Source: Brockia lithotrophica (GTDB taxonomy: Bacteria > Bacillota > Bacilli > Thermicanales > DSM-22653). Taken from it: 64,000 nt of DNA. The stretch is taken from positions 597,400 through 661,399 of the forward strand of contig NZ_RBIJ01000001.1 in the NCBI RefSeq assembly GCF_003633725.1. Direction: 5' to 3'. The notes under the pieces are model-generated. The model was given only the letters and a program-made list of their open reading frames with translations, searched no databases and was not told the origin of the DNA. This document shows, piece by piece, positions 1-8,508 of this stretch. A program made the position numbers and the translations under genes. Each line of letters opens with the position of its first letter. Within the stretch, counting starts at the first letter, position 1.

Positions 1-980
1 TCGACTGCCGCAGCGGGAAATACCCGCCGGACGATCTCTTCAAACGTCTTGCGAAAGCCGACGAGGAAGTTTTCCAAGAGGTAGAGGAAATGCGCCCGTT
101 CGCCTTCGTTGGGAAAGGCGTGGTTTACCCACGCCCGCCGTCGCCGACGCACTTCGTCGTACAGCGCGTAGGCGCGGCCTAGGGTGATTTCCCGGCCGAA
201 GAACGCGGGAAATACGTCCGCCAACCGGTGCGCCTCGTCGAAGAGGACGCGCCCGTGGGGAGGCAAAACCCCCGCCTCTCCGGCCCGGCTGCGGGCGACG
301 TCCGTGAGGTAGAGGGCGTGGTTCGTGACGACGACCTCTGCCTCCGCCAGGCGGCGGCGTGCCCGCTGGACGTAGCAGCGGCCGTAGTAGGGGGAGGCGT
401 GGTGCAGGCAGTCGTCGGGATCCGCACGAATCTCCTCCCAAACCTCTGCCGGGATCTTTAGCGGAAACTCGTCCCGAAGCCCTTCCTCAAGCTCCAGGGC
501 TTGACCGACGAGTTCGACGGCGAGCGGAACGTAGGGAACTCCCGAACTTCGGGCGTGGCCGGTGAGGATGGGCTCCGCCCAGGCGAACAGCCGCCTGAGG
601 CAGACGTAGTTTCCCCGGCCGCGGGCGATTTCGAGGCGGGGTACGGGAAGGCCTAGCCGCCTGAGGGCCTCGCGGGCTACCGGCCACTCCCGGTCGACGA
701 TCTGTTCCTGCAAGGGCAACGTGTGCGTCGCGACGACCACCGTATCCTCCGCGAGGACGGCGTACAACGAAGCGGCCAAGAGGTACGCCAAAGTCTTCCC
801 TGTCCCGGTCGCGGCCTCGGCGAGAAGGGGACGACCGGTCAGGAAGGACTCGACGAGCACCCGGTAGAGCTCACGCTGCACGTGCCGCGGCCTGTACCCC
901 GGGAGGATCTGAGAAAGGATCCCGCCTTCGGCAAACAGGGCTTCCGCGTACCTTTCGAGCTTCGCCCGAAGCTCGTCCAC
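1..980 (-). CDS. dinG: DinG/YpvA-type ATP-dependent DNA helicase, 3' part missing at the window edge
   Basis: Superfamily 2 helicase of the XPD/DinG type, expected to unwind DNA (or R-loops) 5' to 3'. I read about 326 residues from a GTG start preceded by GGGGAGGTGG. Walker A is AATGTGKT near residues 57-63 and the DEAH box lies near 248-251. Cysteines at about 127, 191 and 202 sit where the iron-sulfur cluster ligands of this family lie; a fourth was not obvious. The helicase C-terminal half is beyond the left edge, so the gene is partial only because the window ends. It follows the YpiB-like gene on the same strand with a gap of about 77 nt. The family is secure. Whether it is DinG proper or a YpvA/YoaA-like paralogue is not decided. 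Confidence 0.85.
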   Translation of the reverse strand, partial: MDELRAKLERYAEALFAEGGILSQILPGYRPRHVQRELYRVLVESFLTGRPLLAEAATGTGKTLAYLLAASLYAVLAEDTVVVATHTLPLQEQIVDREWPVAREALRRLGLPVPRLEIARGRGNYVCLRRLFAWAEPILTGHARSSGVPYVPLAVELVGQALELEEGLRDEFPLKIPAEVWEEIRADPDDCLHHASPYYGRCYVQRARRRLAEAEVVVTNHALYLTDVARSRAGEAGVLPPHGRVLFDEAHRLADVFPAFFGREITLGRAYALYDEVRRRRRAWVNHAFPNEGERAHFLYLLENFLVGFRKTFEEIVRRVFPAAAV

Positions 981-1057
981 CGTACCCCACCACCTCCCCG
1001 CCGCCTCCACGGGCATCTGCGGCCGTCGGGATCCGCTCGAAGCGGGCGGTTCTCCAA

Positions 1058-1621
1058 CTATCCGGTCGTTTTCCGGCCGTTCAGCTCCGCGGCGCGTTCG
1101 CGCAGTTCGCGTGTGAGCGCTTCGATGTCTCTCTGGGCGATTTCGAGAAAGCGGCGGTAGTCCTCTCGCCCTTCTTCCGCACCTTCTAACCCGCGGCGGA
1201 TTTCGTTGTAGATGTCGAGAAGGCGGTCGATTTCCGCCCGCAGGGCGTCTACGCGTTCTTGCGGGGTCTCTTGTTCGGTGTCCTCAAGGACCGCGTCGAG
1301 CCAGCCGTCCTCCCGCTCTTCTGGGTCGACTTCGAGGAGGACGTCGACCGTCTCGTCGCTCGTCGCCAGAGCTGCGATGAAGAGAAAGGGATCGGGGACT
1401 TCCACCCCGTGGACGCGGGCGAAAAAGGGGACGTTCGGCCACAGGGCTCGCTTGCGCGTGGAAATGCGTACCCCTACCGGAGAGGATTCGATGTCGGAGA
1501 CGAACCGAACGCGCTCGAGCCGCCCAGCGAGAAAGGCCACGGCGGCAAGGCGGGGAGGATCCAGGGGACCGGTTTGGAGAAAACGCTTGAGCGCCTCCCA
1601 CTTCTTCGTCCGATCGACCAC
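1058..1621 (-). CDS. YpiB-like (UPF0302) protein
   Basis: A 187-residue soluble protein with no membrane segment. The N-terminal two thirds resembles the UPF0302/YpiB family of Bacillales: a block LERVRFVSDI followed by VGVRIST, then a beta-rich VPFF segment. The last 70 residues are strongly charged and predicted helical, similar in position to the IDEAL region of YpiB. The start is GTG with GGAGGGGG six to seven bases upstream. In Bacillus ypiB lies not far from a dinG-like gene, and here the DinG gene is next. The biochemical role of the family is not settled. The match is by eye and moderately supported, so a lineage-specific coiled-coil protein remains possible. Confidence 0.5.
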   Translation of the reverse strand: MVDRTKKWEALKRFLQTGPLDPPRLAAVAFLAGRLERVRFVSDIESSPVGVRISTRKRALWPNVPFFARVHGVEVPDPFLFIAALATSDETVDVLLEVDPEEREDGWLDAVLEDTEQETPQERVDALRAEIDRLLDIYNEIRRGLEGAEEGREDYRRFLEIAQRDIEALTRELRERAAELNGRKTTG

Positions 1622-1647
1622 GACGGCCCCCTCCTCTCGTCGAGACT

Positions 1648-1653
1648 ATTATA
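1648..1653 (-). promoter_or_regulatory. Candidate -10 element (TATAAT) for the YpiB-like/DinG genes
   Basis: On the minus strand a perfect TATAAT lies about 27 nt before the GTG start of the YpiB-like gene. The region 17 nt upstream falls inside the leuS hairpin and offers no good -35 element. If used, the promoter would depend on an activator or an extended -10. Confidence 0.35.
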
Positions 1654-1665
1654 TGGCATGCACGG

Positions 1666-1696
1666 GCAAGGCGCCGCCATTCGGGCGGCGCCTTGC
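1666..1696 (-). terminator. GC-rich hairpin downstream of leuS
   Basis: A perfect 13-bp inverted repeat (arms 1666-1678 and 1684-1696, loop ATTCG) lies 75 nt past the leuS stop codon. It has no T tract, so termination would be weak or factor-dependent. It lies directly before the TATAAT of the next genes and may separate the two transcripts. Confidence 0.5.
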
Positions 1697-1770
1697 TCTG
1701 CGCTCGGGTCCTTCCGTCCGTTTTCTGCGGAACTTCCAAACGTCGTGCCACGCGGCGCCCCTTTGGGGCC

Positions 1771-4242
1771 CTACTCTACGACGAGGTTTACGAGGCGATC
1801 GGGGACGACCACGACCTTGCGGATCTGCCGCCCCTCGATGTGCCGGCGCACGTCCTCGTGCGCGAGGGCGATCTCGCGCAGCTCTTCCTCCGAAAGCCCT
1901 TTGGGAACGCGTCGACGGCCGCGGAGTTTCCCGTTCACCTGGATGACCAGTTCCACCTCATCGACCTCGAGCCACCGTTCCTCGTACGTGGGCCACGGCT
2001 CGTACGCGATCGTCTCGTCGTGCCCGAGCCGCCACCAGAGCTCCTCGCCGAGGTGTGGCGTGATCGGGTAGAGGAGCTTCACGAAGCCCTCCGCATAGCT
2101 ACGGGGGAGTATCCCTACGTCGTAGGCGTGGTTCATGAAGGTCATGAGCTGGGCGATGGCCGTGTTGAAGCGCAGGTTTTCGTAGTCTTCGCTCACCTTT
2201 TGAACCGTCCGGTGGTACATCCGCGCCGTCTCCCGCTTCGCGGGGTCGTCTTCCCAACCCGGCGTAAAGTAGGCGTCGTCTTCGACGATGCGGGAGGAAA
2301 GCGTCCGCCGCTCGAGGTCGACTTCCTCCTCACCCACGAAGTAGCGCCACACGCGCTCGAGGAAACGGCGCGCGCCGTCGAGCCCCGACGTCGACCAAGC
2401 CTTCGTCGCCTCCAGGGGACCCATGAACATCTCGTAGAGGCGCAGGGCGTCCGCGCCGTGGCTTTCCAAGATCTCGTCCGGATTTACGACGTTCCCCCGC
2501 GACTTGGACATCTTTTGGTGGTCTTCCCCGAGGATGATGCCCTGGTTGAAGAGCTTTTGGAACGGTTCGGGCGTGGGGACGACCCCGATGTCATACAAGA
2601 ACTTGTGCCAGAAGCGGGCGTAGAGGAGGTGGAGGACGGCGTGTTCGGCGCCGCCCACGTACAGGTCTACGGGGAGCCAGTACTTGAGCTTTTCGTAGTC
2701 CGCCAACGCTTCGTCGTTGTGCGGGTCGACGAAGCGCAAGAAGTACCACGAGCTGCCCGCCCACTGGGGCATCGTGTTCGTCTCGCGCCGCGCCGGGCGC
2801 CCCGTTTCCGGATCGACGGTCTCCACCCATTCCTTGATGTTGGCCAGGGGCGACTCTCCCGTACCCGTGGGGCGGATCTGGTCCGTGTCGGGAAGGGTGA
2901 CAGGGAGTTGGTCGTAGGGGACGGGCTTCACCTGACCGTCTTCCGTGTGGATCACGGGGATCGGCTCTCCCCAGAAGCGCTGCCGACTGAACACCCAGTC
3001 CCGAAGGCGGTACATCTTCTTTCGCCGGCCGCGGCCGTGCTCTTCGAGCCAAGCGATCATCCGCTCCTTCGCCTCGGCGACATTGAGGCCGTCGAGGAAC
3101 TGGGAGTTCACGTGCTCGCCATCTCCCGTGTACGCCTCGCGCGTGATGTCGCCGCCCTTGACGACCTCGACGATGGGCAGGCCGAATTTGCGTGCAAACT
3201 CGTAGTCGCGTTCGTCGTGAGCCGGTACGGCCATGATCGCCCCCGTCCCGTAGTGGCCGAGGACGTAGTCGGCGATCCATACGGGAAGGGGTTCTCCGGT
3301 GACGGGATGCAGGGCGTACCCGCCGGTAAACACCCCGGTCTTTTCCTTGGCGAGGTCCGTACGCTCGAGGTCCGACTTCCGCGCGGTCGCCTCGCGGTAC
3401 GCCTCGACCTCCGCACGCCTCTCGGGCGTCGTGAGCCGGTCCACGAGCGGATGTTCCGGCGCCAAGACGAGGTACGTCGCGCCGAAGAGCGTGTCGGGCC
3501 GCGTCGTAAAGACCGTGATCACCCCGTCGCCGCTCGCGAGGGGAAACTCGATTTCCGCCCCTTCCGAAGGGCCGATCCAGTTCCGCTGCATCTCGCGGAT
3601 GTGCTCCGGCCAGTCGAGGAGGTCGAGGTCGGCGTAGAGGCGGTCGGCGTAGGCGGTGATCTTGAGGAGCCATTGGCGCATGGGGATCCGGTAGACGGGA
3701 TGCCCGCCGCGTTCGCTCTTTCCGTCGATGACCTCCTCGTCCGCAAGGACCGTACCGAGCGCCGGACACCAGTTCACCGGCACTTCCGCCATGTACGCGA
3801 GCCCGTGCTCGAAAAGCTTGAGAAAGATCCACTGCGTCCACTTGTAGTACTTCGGATCCGTGGTCGCAAACTCCCGCGTCCAATCGTAGGAAAAGCCAAG
3901 CGCCTTGAGCTGGCGGCGGAAGTTCGCGATGTTCTTTTCCGTGAAGGGACCGGGGTGATTGCCTGTGTCCAAGGCGTATTGCTCCGCCGGGAGGCCGAAG
4001 GCATCCCACCCCATGGGGTGAAGGACGTTGTACCCCTGCATGCGCTTCATGCGCGCGATGATGTCCGTCGCCGTGTACCCTTCTACGTGGCCCACGTGCA
4101 GCCCGGAACCCGACGGATAGGGAAACATGTCCAAGACGTAAAATTTCGGCTTCGAGGTGTCTACGGGTTCTTTGAGGACGAACGTCTCGTGGGTTTCCCA
4201 GTACTCTTGCCAGCGCTTCTCGATGGCACGGTGCGGGTACAT
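1771..4242 (-). CDS. leuS: Leucyl-tRNA synthetase
   Basis: Class I synthetase that charges tRNA-Leu in the cytoplasm. The 823 residues match the usual bacterial length. The N-terminal [12 protein letters not shown]-like opening, the HIGH-type HVGH motif near residue 50, the CP1 editing domain in the middle and KMSKSRG in the C-terminal third of the catalytic domain are all present. The protein ends in the small C-terminal domain found in bacterial LeuRS. The ATG start is preceded by AGGAGGG at a rather long distance. It lies downstream of the SDR gene with its own promoter at 4407-4435. Function is certain. Confidence 0.98.
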   Translation of the reverse strand: MYPHRAIEKRWQEYWETHETFVLKEPVDTSKPKFYVLDMFPYPSGSGLHVGHVEGYTATDIIARMKRMQGYNVLHPMGWDAFGLPAEQYALDTGNHPGPFTEKNIANFRRQLKALGFSYDWTREFATTDPKYYKWTQWIFLKLFEHGLAYMAEVPVNWCPALGTVLADEEVIDGKSERGGHPVYRIPMRQWLLKITAYADRLYADLDLLDWPEHIREMQRNWIGPSEGAEIEFPLASGDGVITVFTTRPDTLFGATYLVLAPEHPLVDRLTTPERRAEVEAYREATARKSDLERTDLAKEKTGVFTGGYALHPVTGEPLPVWIADYVLGHYGTGAIMAVPAHDERDYEFARKFGLPIVEVVKGGDITREAYTGDGEHVNSQFLDGLNVAEAKERMIAWLEEHGRGRRKKMYRLRDWVFSRQRFWGEPIPVIHTEDGQVKPVPYDQLPVTLPDTDQIRPTGTGESPLANIKEWVETVDPETGRPARRETNTMPQWAGSSWYFLRFVDPHNDEALADYEKLKYWLPVDLYVGGAEHAVLHLLYARFWHKFLYDIGVVPTPEPFQKLFNQGIILGEDHQKMSKSRGNVVNPDEILESHGADALRLYEMFMGPLEATKAWSTSGLDGARRFLERVWRYFVGEEEVDLERRTLSSRIVEDDAYFTPGWEDDPAKRETARMYHRTVQKVSEDYENLRFNTAIAQLMTFMNHAYDVGILPRSYAEGFVKLLYPITPHLGEELWWRLGHDETIAYEPWPTYEERWLEVDEVELVIQVNGKLRGRRRVPKGLSEEELREIALAHEDVRRHIEGRQIRKVVVVPDRLVNLVVE

Positions 4243-4406
4243 CGCCTGCCGGTCCCTCCTACACGATGCCTACCATGTGCGGCCGCACGCCGCATCCGGC
4301 GCACGGTCAGGACGATCCTGCAAGTCGGTAGGAAACACGCCGCGTTCCGCCCCGGTGGGGCGGTTGCGCGGTACGAAGCGCGTCCATCCGTAAGGGATTG
4401 GCACCT

Positions 4407-4435
4407 ATTGTAGCACGCCTCGAATCCGGGGCCAA
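4407..4435 (-). promoter_or_regulatory. leuS promoter (TTGGCC-17-TACAAT)
   Basis: On the minus strand TTGGCC (4430-4435) and TACAAT (4407-4412) are separated by 17 nt, about 165 nt before the leuS start. The leader contains a CCGCCCC/GGGGCGG hairpin near 4345-4365 preceded by GTACCGCG, which resembles the tail of a T-box, but a full T-box is not visible. Confidence 0.55.
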
Positions 4436-4473
4436 GGACTTCCGCGCACCCTCGTCTCCGAAGCCAAACCGCC

Positions 4474-5235
4474 TCAGTGCATGACGAGCCCGCCGTCGAC
4501 GACGAGTTCCTGCCCAGTAATCGCCCGCGCCCACGGCGAGGCGAAGAAGAGCACAGCATCGGCGACCTCTTCAGGTGTGACGACGCGTCGGAGGGCGCTC
4601 GCTTCGGCCACCTGGCGGAATACCTCCTCGGGGGTGTGCCGGCTCGCATCCGTGACGCGGATGAGCCCGGGGGAAACCACGTTTGCCGTAATCCCGTAGG
4701 GGCCGAGATCCTTTGCGAGGCTTCGCACGAAGGCGAGAAGCGCTCCCTTGGCCGCGATGTAGTCGTGGTAGGGCACGACCGGATCGTGCACGAGGTTCGT
4801 ACCGACGGCGACGATCCGGCCGAAGCCCGCCTGCCGCATGTCGGGGAGGACGGCGCGCACGAGGAGGTACGTCTGAAGGACGGCGAGGCTGAACTGGCGC
4901 ACGAGGCCGGGCCACTCCAGCGTCTCCACCGTGGGACGCTTCTCGGGGTCAAACACGTAGTCCACGGCGTTGATCACGAGGGTGGTGACGGGCATCCCGA
5001 AGCGCTCGCGCGCCGCGCGCACGAGATCTTCTACGTCCTTGGTCTTGATCACGTCCGCCTGCACGGCTACGGCGCGATCTCCCAGACGCCTTACAAGCGC
5101 CTCCGCCGCTTCGCGGTTGCGTACGTAGTTCACCACCACGCGGGCCCCTTCGCGGACGAATGCCTCGGCGATCGCCGCCCCGAGCCCGCGGGACGAACCG
5201 GTGACGAGTACGAGTTGCTCAGAAAGGGCGCGCAA
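4474..5235 (-). CDS. Short-chain dehydrogenase/reductase, FabG-like
   Basis: A 253-residue Rossmann-fold NAD(P)(H)-dependent oxidoreductase. The nucleotide-binding motif TGSSRGLG is near the N-terminus, YIAAK supplies the catalytic Tyr and Lys, and the C-terminal ITGQELVVDGG is typical of 3-oxoacyl-ACP reductase-like proteins. The catalytic Ser, expected 13 residues before the Tyr, is Thr (VGTNL). The TTG start has AAGGAGGAGG seven bases upstream, while upstream in-frame sequence overlaps rsfS without a better site. The gene sits between rsfS and leuS on the same strand, where Bacillus has yqeM and comER. The substrate cannot be told; a role in fatty acid synthesis is only one option. Confidence 0.85.
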   Translation of the reverse strand: MRALSEQLVLVTGSSRGLGAAIAEAFVREGARVVVNYVRNREAAEALVRRLGDRAVAVQADVIKTKDVEDLVRAARERFGMPVTTLVINAVDYVFDPEKRPTVETLEWPGLVRQFSLAVLQTYLLVRAVLPDMRQAGFGRIVAVGTNLVHDPVVPYHDYIAAKGALLAFVRSLAKDLGPYGITANVVSPGLIRVTDASRHTPEEVFRQVAEASALRRVVTPEEVADAVLFFASPWARAITGQELVVDGGLVMH

Positions 5236-5300
5236 GGTCGCTCCTCCTCCTTGGGGGATCGGTTCGCGGAAACGTCCCCTTCCCAAACCCGGGTTTGCCG

Positions 5301-5786
5301 CTACGGATGAACCGACCGCTCTTGGGGATCTGCCTCCCCGCCTCCCAAGAGCTCGCGGGGGGCATCGCCCCACAGCCGTTCGAGCTGGTAGTACGCACGC
5401 TCTTCCTCCGTGAAGAGATGGACGATCACGTCGCCGTAGTCGAGGAGGACCCAACGCCCCTCGTCAAGTCCTTCCGTCCGCCGCGCGCGCCTGCCCACCT
5501 TGCGGGCCTCTTCTTCCACGGCGTCGCTCAGGGCGCGGACGTGCACGCGGTTTTTCCCCGTAACGAGGAGAAAGTAGTCGGCGATGAGCGTGAGCCCACG
5601 AACGTCGAGGAGGAGTACGTCCTCTCCTTTCTTCGCGAGGGCAGCGTTCCCCAAGCTCACCGCCACCGCGCGTGCGTCCCCTTCCGCCGCGCCTCGGACC
5701 GAGTTCCGAATCCCCGACCCGAAGGTTTCGCCATCCGAATTCTCGGAACGGACGAGGTCATGTCGTTCTTCGTCGTACAAGTCCAC
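5301..5786 (-). CDS. rsfS: Ribosomal silencing factor RsfS (YqeL)
   Basis: Binds ribosomal protein L14 and blocks subunit joining when growth slows. The conserved core runs from about residue 41 to the C-terminus and includes LLLDVRGLTLIADYF, GLDEGRWVLLDYGD and ERLWGDAP, all diagnostic of the family. The protein is about 40 residues longer at the N-terminus than its homologues, and that acidic segment is lower in third-position G+C than the core. I chose the GTG at 5786 because AGGAGGTGG precedes it. An ATG at 5813 overlaps the yqeK stop as ATGA, and internal GTG codons at 5666 and 5660 would give the usual length. Family is certain, start is not. Confidence 0.9.
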   Translation of the reverse strand: MDLYDEERHDLVRSENSDGETFGSGIRNSVRGAAEGDARAVAVSLGNAALAKKGEDVLLLDVRGLTLIADYFLLVTGKNRVHVRALSDAVEEEARKVGRRARRTEGLDEGRWVLLDYGDVIVHLFTEEERAYYQLERLWGDAPRELLGGGEADPQERSVHP

Positions 5787-5809
5787 CGCCCCGACCACCT
5801 CCTCAATTC

Positions 5810-6400
5810 TCATTCATCTTCGGCGGATTCTGTCTGACGCCGTCTCCGGCGCACGCACGCGTTGTACGCGTCGAGGGCGAGGGGGAAGATCTTTTCTTCC
5901 TCCCACGCGAGTTCGAGGATCGTCTCGCGCACGCCGTGGCAGAAGGCCGCGTAGAGATCCACTTCGGCCAGGGCACGGGCGGCCTCCACGCCCGGGAAGT
6001 CGCGAGACGGTTCTACGTAGTCGGCCACCCACAGGACGAGGTCGAGGGGCGACATGGCCGCACGTCCCGTCGTGTGGTAGTATACCGCTTCCAGAACGAG
6101 GGGATCTTCTACGCCGAAGCGCTCGCGGGCGATGTAGCTCGCGCAGGGGGCGTGCCAGAGGTTGGCGTCGTAGTCGAGCCAAAGGGTGTCGCGGTGGCGG
6201 CGGAGGACTTCCGCCTGCCGTTCCGGCGGCCACTCCTTGCACATGTCGTGGAGGAGGGCCGCAAGCTCCGCCTTTGAGCGGTCTACCCCCAGGCGTTCCG
6301 CAAAGCGGAGCGAAGTCGCCACAACCCCTTCCACGTGACGCCTGCGGCGAGGAGAAAGTTCGGAGAATACCTCGTTTCGGATCCGGTCGAGATCGACCAC
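5810..6400 (-). CDS. yqeK: HD-domain hydrolase YqeK, probable symmetrical Ap4A hydrolase
   Basis: HD-superfamily phosphohydrolase of 196 residues. The metal-binding pattern is visible as RRRRHVEGV, LLHDMCKEW, then HAPCASYIA, YYHTTGR and VADYVEPSR, which is the YqeK signature. Proteins of this family cleave diadenosine tetraphosphate to ADP and so clear stress-associated dinucleotides. The GTG start is preceded by AAGGAGGTGG at good spacing. It follows nadD and precedes rsfS, the same order as in Bacillus subtilis, which supports co-transcription. Confidence 0.93.
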   Translation of the reverse strand: MVDLDRIRNEVFSELSPRRRRHVEGVVATSLRFAERLGVDRSKAELAALLHDMCKEWPPERQAEVLRRHRDTLWLDYDANLWHAPCASYIARERFGVEDPLVLEAVYYHTTGRAAMSPLDLVLWVADYVEPSRDFPGVEAARALAEVDLYAAFCHGVRETILELAWEEEKIFPLALDAYNACVRRRRRQTESAEDE

Positions 6401-6442
6401 GGGCCCCCACCTCCTTCGAAAATTCGCCGCATGTCGCGGGAC

Positions 6443-7120
6443 CTACCCATCCCCCGAAGCTACGGCACCGCACGCCGGAGGGAGATACAGCGCCCGCTCC
6501 AAGATGTAGGTGAGGACGGCGTCGGGAACGAGGGAGCGAACCGAGCGCCCCTCGCACAGCCTCCTTCGGACGAGGCTCGAAGAAATTCCCAAGGGCGGAA
6601 CGTCTACGGCGACGAACCGGGACGGGGAAACCCCGGCGGCTGCAGCGACTTCCTCGATCGTGCGCGAAACGTCGTCGGGCGTGTGGGGCGGACGAACGAA
6701 GACGGCAAAGTTCGCCAGGTCGAGGATTCCGGGAAAGCCGTGCCAACGGGGCAGCCCCGCCAACGCATCGCTCCCCAAAAGAAAGACGAAGGTCACCCCG
6801 GGATAGCGGCGCCGAAGAGTCGTCAGCGTATCCGCCGTGTAAGATGGGCCCGGCCGCTCATATTCGACGGTCTGAACGGCGAGGTAGGGCCTGCCGGAAA
6901 CCGCAAGGCGGAGCATGGCAAGACGCTCGGCCGGCGAGGCGACGACGCGGGCGCGTTTCCACGGAGGAACGTGGGCGGGAACGAACCACACCTCGTCGAG
7001 CGCGAGCGCGTCCCGCGCCCACTCGGCAACGACGAGGTGGGCCGTATGCGGCGGATCGAAGGTCCCCCCGAGGAGGCCCACGCGGTACCCTTCTTTCCGA
7101 ACATCCGGGTCCTTCAGCAT
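6443..7120 (-). CDS. nadD: Nicotinate-nucleotide adenylyltransferase NadD
   Basis: Transfers AMP from ATP to nicotinate mononucleotide, the step before NAD synthetase. The nucleotidyltransferase motif GGTFDPPHTAH is near residue 18 and the second ATP-binding motif appears as ISSSLVRRRL near the C-terminus. Length (225 residues) is slightly above the family mean. The reading frame extends far upstream inside aroE, but homology begins only about ten residues after the ATG at 7120, which overlaps the aroE stop by a few bases; an ATG at 7132 is the alternative. The Bacillus gene yqeI, usually between aroE and nadD, is absent here. Confidence 0.95.
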   Translation of the reverse strand: MLKDPDVRKEGYRVGLLGGTFDPPHTAHLVVAEWARDALALDEVWFVPAHVPPWKRARVVASPAERLAMLRLAVSGRPYLAVQTVEYERPGPSYTADTLTTLRRRYPGVTFVFLLGSDALAGLPRWHGFPGILDLANFAVFVRPPHTPDDVSRTIEEVAAAAGVSPSRFVAVDVPPLGISSSLVRRRLCEGRSVRSLVPDAVLTYILERALYLPPACGAVASGDG

Positions 7121-8001
7121 CCTTCCGCCCATCCTTCGGCACCCAAGGCGCGGTACACCACGTCGCGCATCACCGACACGGGGGCGGGGCGCCCCGTCCA
7201 GCGCTCTAGGGCAGCCGCACCTTGGTGGACGAACATCCCCGCCCCCGGTACCACCCGGGCACCGCGCGCGGCCGCCTCGCGAAGAAGGCGAGTACACAGC
7301 GGGTTGTACACGAGGTCGGCGACGACGAGATCCGAGTGCAGCGCCGACGGGGAGAGCGGAAGGGCGTCCACGTCGGGGTGCATGCCTACGGGCGTCCCGT
7401 GGACGACGAGCGTTCCCGGTTCCGCGGCGCGGACGACGTCGTCTCGCCGCTCCCAGGGGAAAACGTGAGCCTCCGCCCCCGCACGCCGCAAGCGTTCCGC
7501 AAGGCGGTGGGCACGTTCTTCCCCGCGGCTCGTGAGGAGAAAGCGGCGCATGCCCCGCCACAAAAGGCCGAACGCCACCGCCTGTGCTGCTCCCCCCGCC
7601 CCGAGAAGGACCGCCTGCCGCTCGACATAAGGGAAGTCCCCTACCGCCTCTTCGAGCGAACGGACGAACCCTTCGGCGTCCGTGTTGTCGCCTACGAGCC
7701 GATCTCCGTCCCAATAGAGGGTGTTCACGGCACCGATCGCTACGGCCTGGGGGGTGTGGGCGTCGAGTAGGGCGAAGACCGCCTCTTTGTGCGGTAGGGT
7801 GACGTTGGCCCCGGCGATGCGGAGCGCGCGCATCGCCCGTACCGCATCGGGCAGGCGTTCCCGCGCCACGTCAAAGGCGAGGTACACGGCATCCACGCCC
7901 AGGGCCCTGAGGGCCGCCGTCTGCATCGCTGGGGAGAGGCTGTGCGCCACCGGCGTGCCGAAGAGAGCGTAGAGACGAGTTTCCGCACCTATTTCGACCA
8001 T
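7114..8001 (-). CDS. aroE: Shikimate dehydrogenase
   Basis: Reduces 3-dehydroshikimate to shikimate with NADPH in aromatic amino acid synthesis. The 295-residue protein has the substrate-binding opening LFGTPVAHSLSP, the NVTLPHKEAV motif with the catalytic Lys, GDNTDAEGF and the dinucleotide-binding GAGGAAQA. I selected the ATG at 8001, preceded by GGAAGG, rather than the longer frame beginning at 8052, because conserved sequence starts eight residues later. It is the first gene of an aroE-nadD-yqeK-rsfS run and is transcribed away from the Mo/W island. Confidence 0.96.
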   Translation of the reverse strand: MVEIGAETRLYALFGTPVAHSLSPAMQTAALRALGVDAVYLAFDVARERLPDAVRAMRALRIAGANVTLPHKEAVFALLDAHTPQAVAIGAVNTLYWDGDRLVGDNTDAEGFVRSLEEAVGDFPYVERQAVLLGAGGAAQAVAFGLLWRGMRRFLLTSRGEERAHRLAERLRRAGAEAHVFPWERRDDVVRAAEPGTLVVHGTPVGMHPDVDALPLSPSALHSDLVVADLVYNPLCTRLLREAAARGARVVPGAGMFVHQGAAALERWTGRPAPVSVMRDVVYRALGAEGWAEGC

Positions 8002-8125
8002 CTCAGCCTTCCTGCCCTCCGGGGATCGCATCGGACCCCCGATGCGGAACACGCGGGTTTCTCACATCGGAGGCGAAAAAAGGCGACACAACTGTGGCGA
8101 AAGTTTGAAAACATCCGCGAACCCC

Positions 8126-8154
8126 TTGCCGCTACCTACCCATTATGCCATACT
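8126..8154 (+). promoter_or_regulatory. Candidate promoter of the molybdenum/tungsten island
   Basis: TTGCCG (8126-8131) and CATACT (8149-8154) are separated by 17 nt and lie just upstream of the structured leader, giving a predicted transcript start near 8161. Both hexamers match consensus at four of six positions. Confidence 0.4.
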
Positions 8155-8189
8155 TGTGGCGAAACCCACAATTCAAGCGGCGGACGTAC

Positions 8190-8390
8190 GCCCCTCCGAG
8201 CCGGTGGTCCTACGGGAGGAACTTCCTCCTATGGCAGCCGGCCTGGGCTTCGGCCCACGGGGTATATCCGGAAACGGGTATGCCTTCCCCTCGGTGTAGA
8301 AGGAGGCGGCGGGTTCCGGTGGTCTCTGTGTGCGCAGACGGGAAGTGCGCTCGGGATCCCGATACCCTGCCGGTTCCGGCAGGGTTTTTC
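8190..8390 (+). promoter_or_regulatory. Structured leader, probable Moco-type riboswitch
   Basis: About 200 nt of leader in front of modA folds into several GC-rich hairpins by eye: GGAGG/CCTCC around 8213-8229, a GGGC-TTCG-GCCC tetraloop stem at about 8247-8258, and a final intrinsic terminator at 8365-8389. The opening CTCCGAGCCGGTGG and the position before a molybdate transporter fit the Moco (molybdenum/tungsten cofactor) RNA class, which is established as controlling mod and moa genes through termination or translation. The assignment rests on recall of the motif and on context, since no covariance model was run. The likely mode is premature termination when cofactor is plentiful. Confidence 0.6.
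8365..8389 (+). terminator. Intrinsic terminator (expression platform) ahead of modA
   Basis: Nine-base-pair stem CCCTGCCGG/CCGGCAGGG followed by TTTTT, 120 nt before the modA start. Placed between leader and gene, it is best read as an attenuator. Confidence 0.85.
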
Positions 8391-8508
8391 GTTTTCGCCT
8401 CGAAACCCCGTGGGGTTGAAGGCCCGTGCCCGGGTCGGAAATTTCTTTCCAAAACGCCGGATCCGGAGGTGCGCCGCACGCCACATGCCGAAAAGGGGGT
8501 ACGCCGGA

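Noticed and set aside
4345-4372. T-box for leuS
   Set aside because: GTACCGCG and a hairpin are present, but the GGTGG half of the T-box and any stem I region are missing, so I did not annotate it as a T-box.
1693-4413. Plus-strand open frame of 906 codons opposite leuS
   Set aside because: Shadow of leuS for the same reason; no ribosome binding site or recognisable domain.
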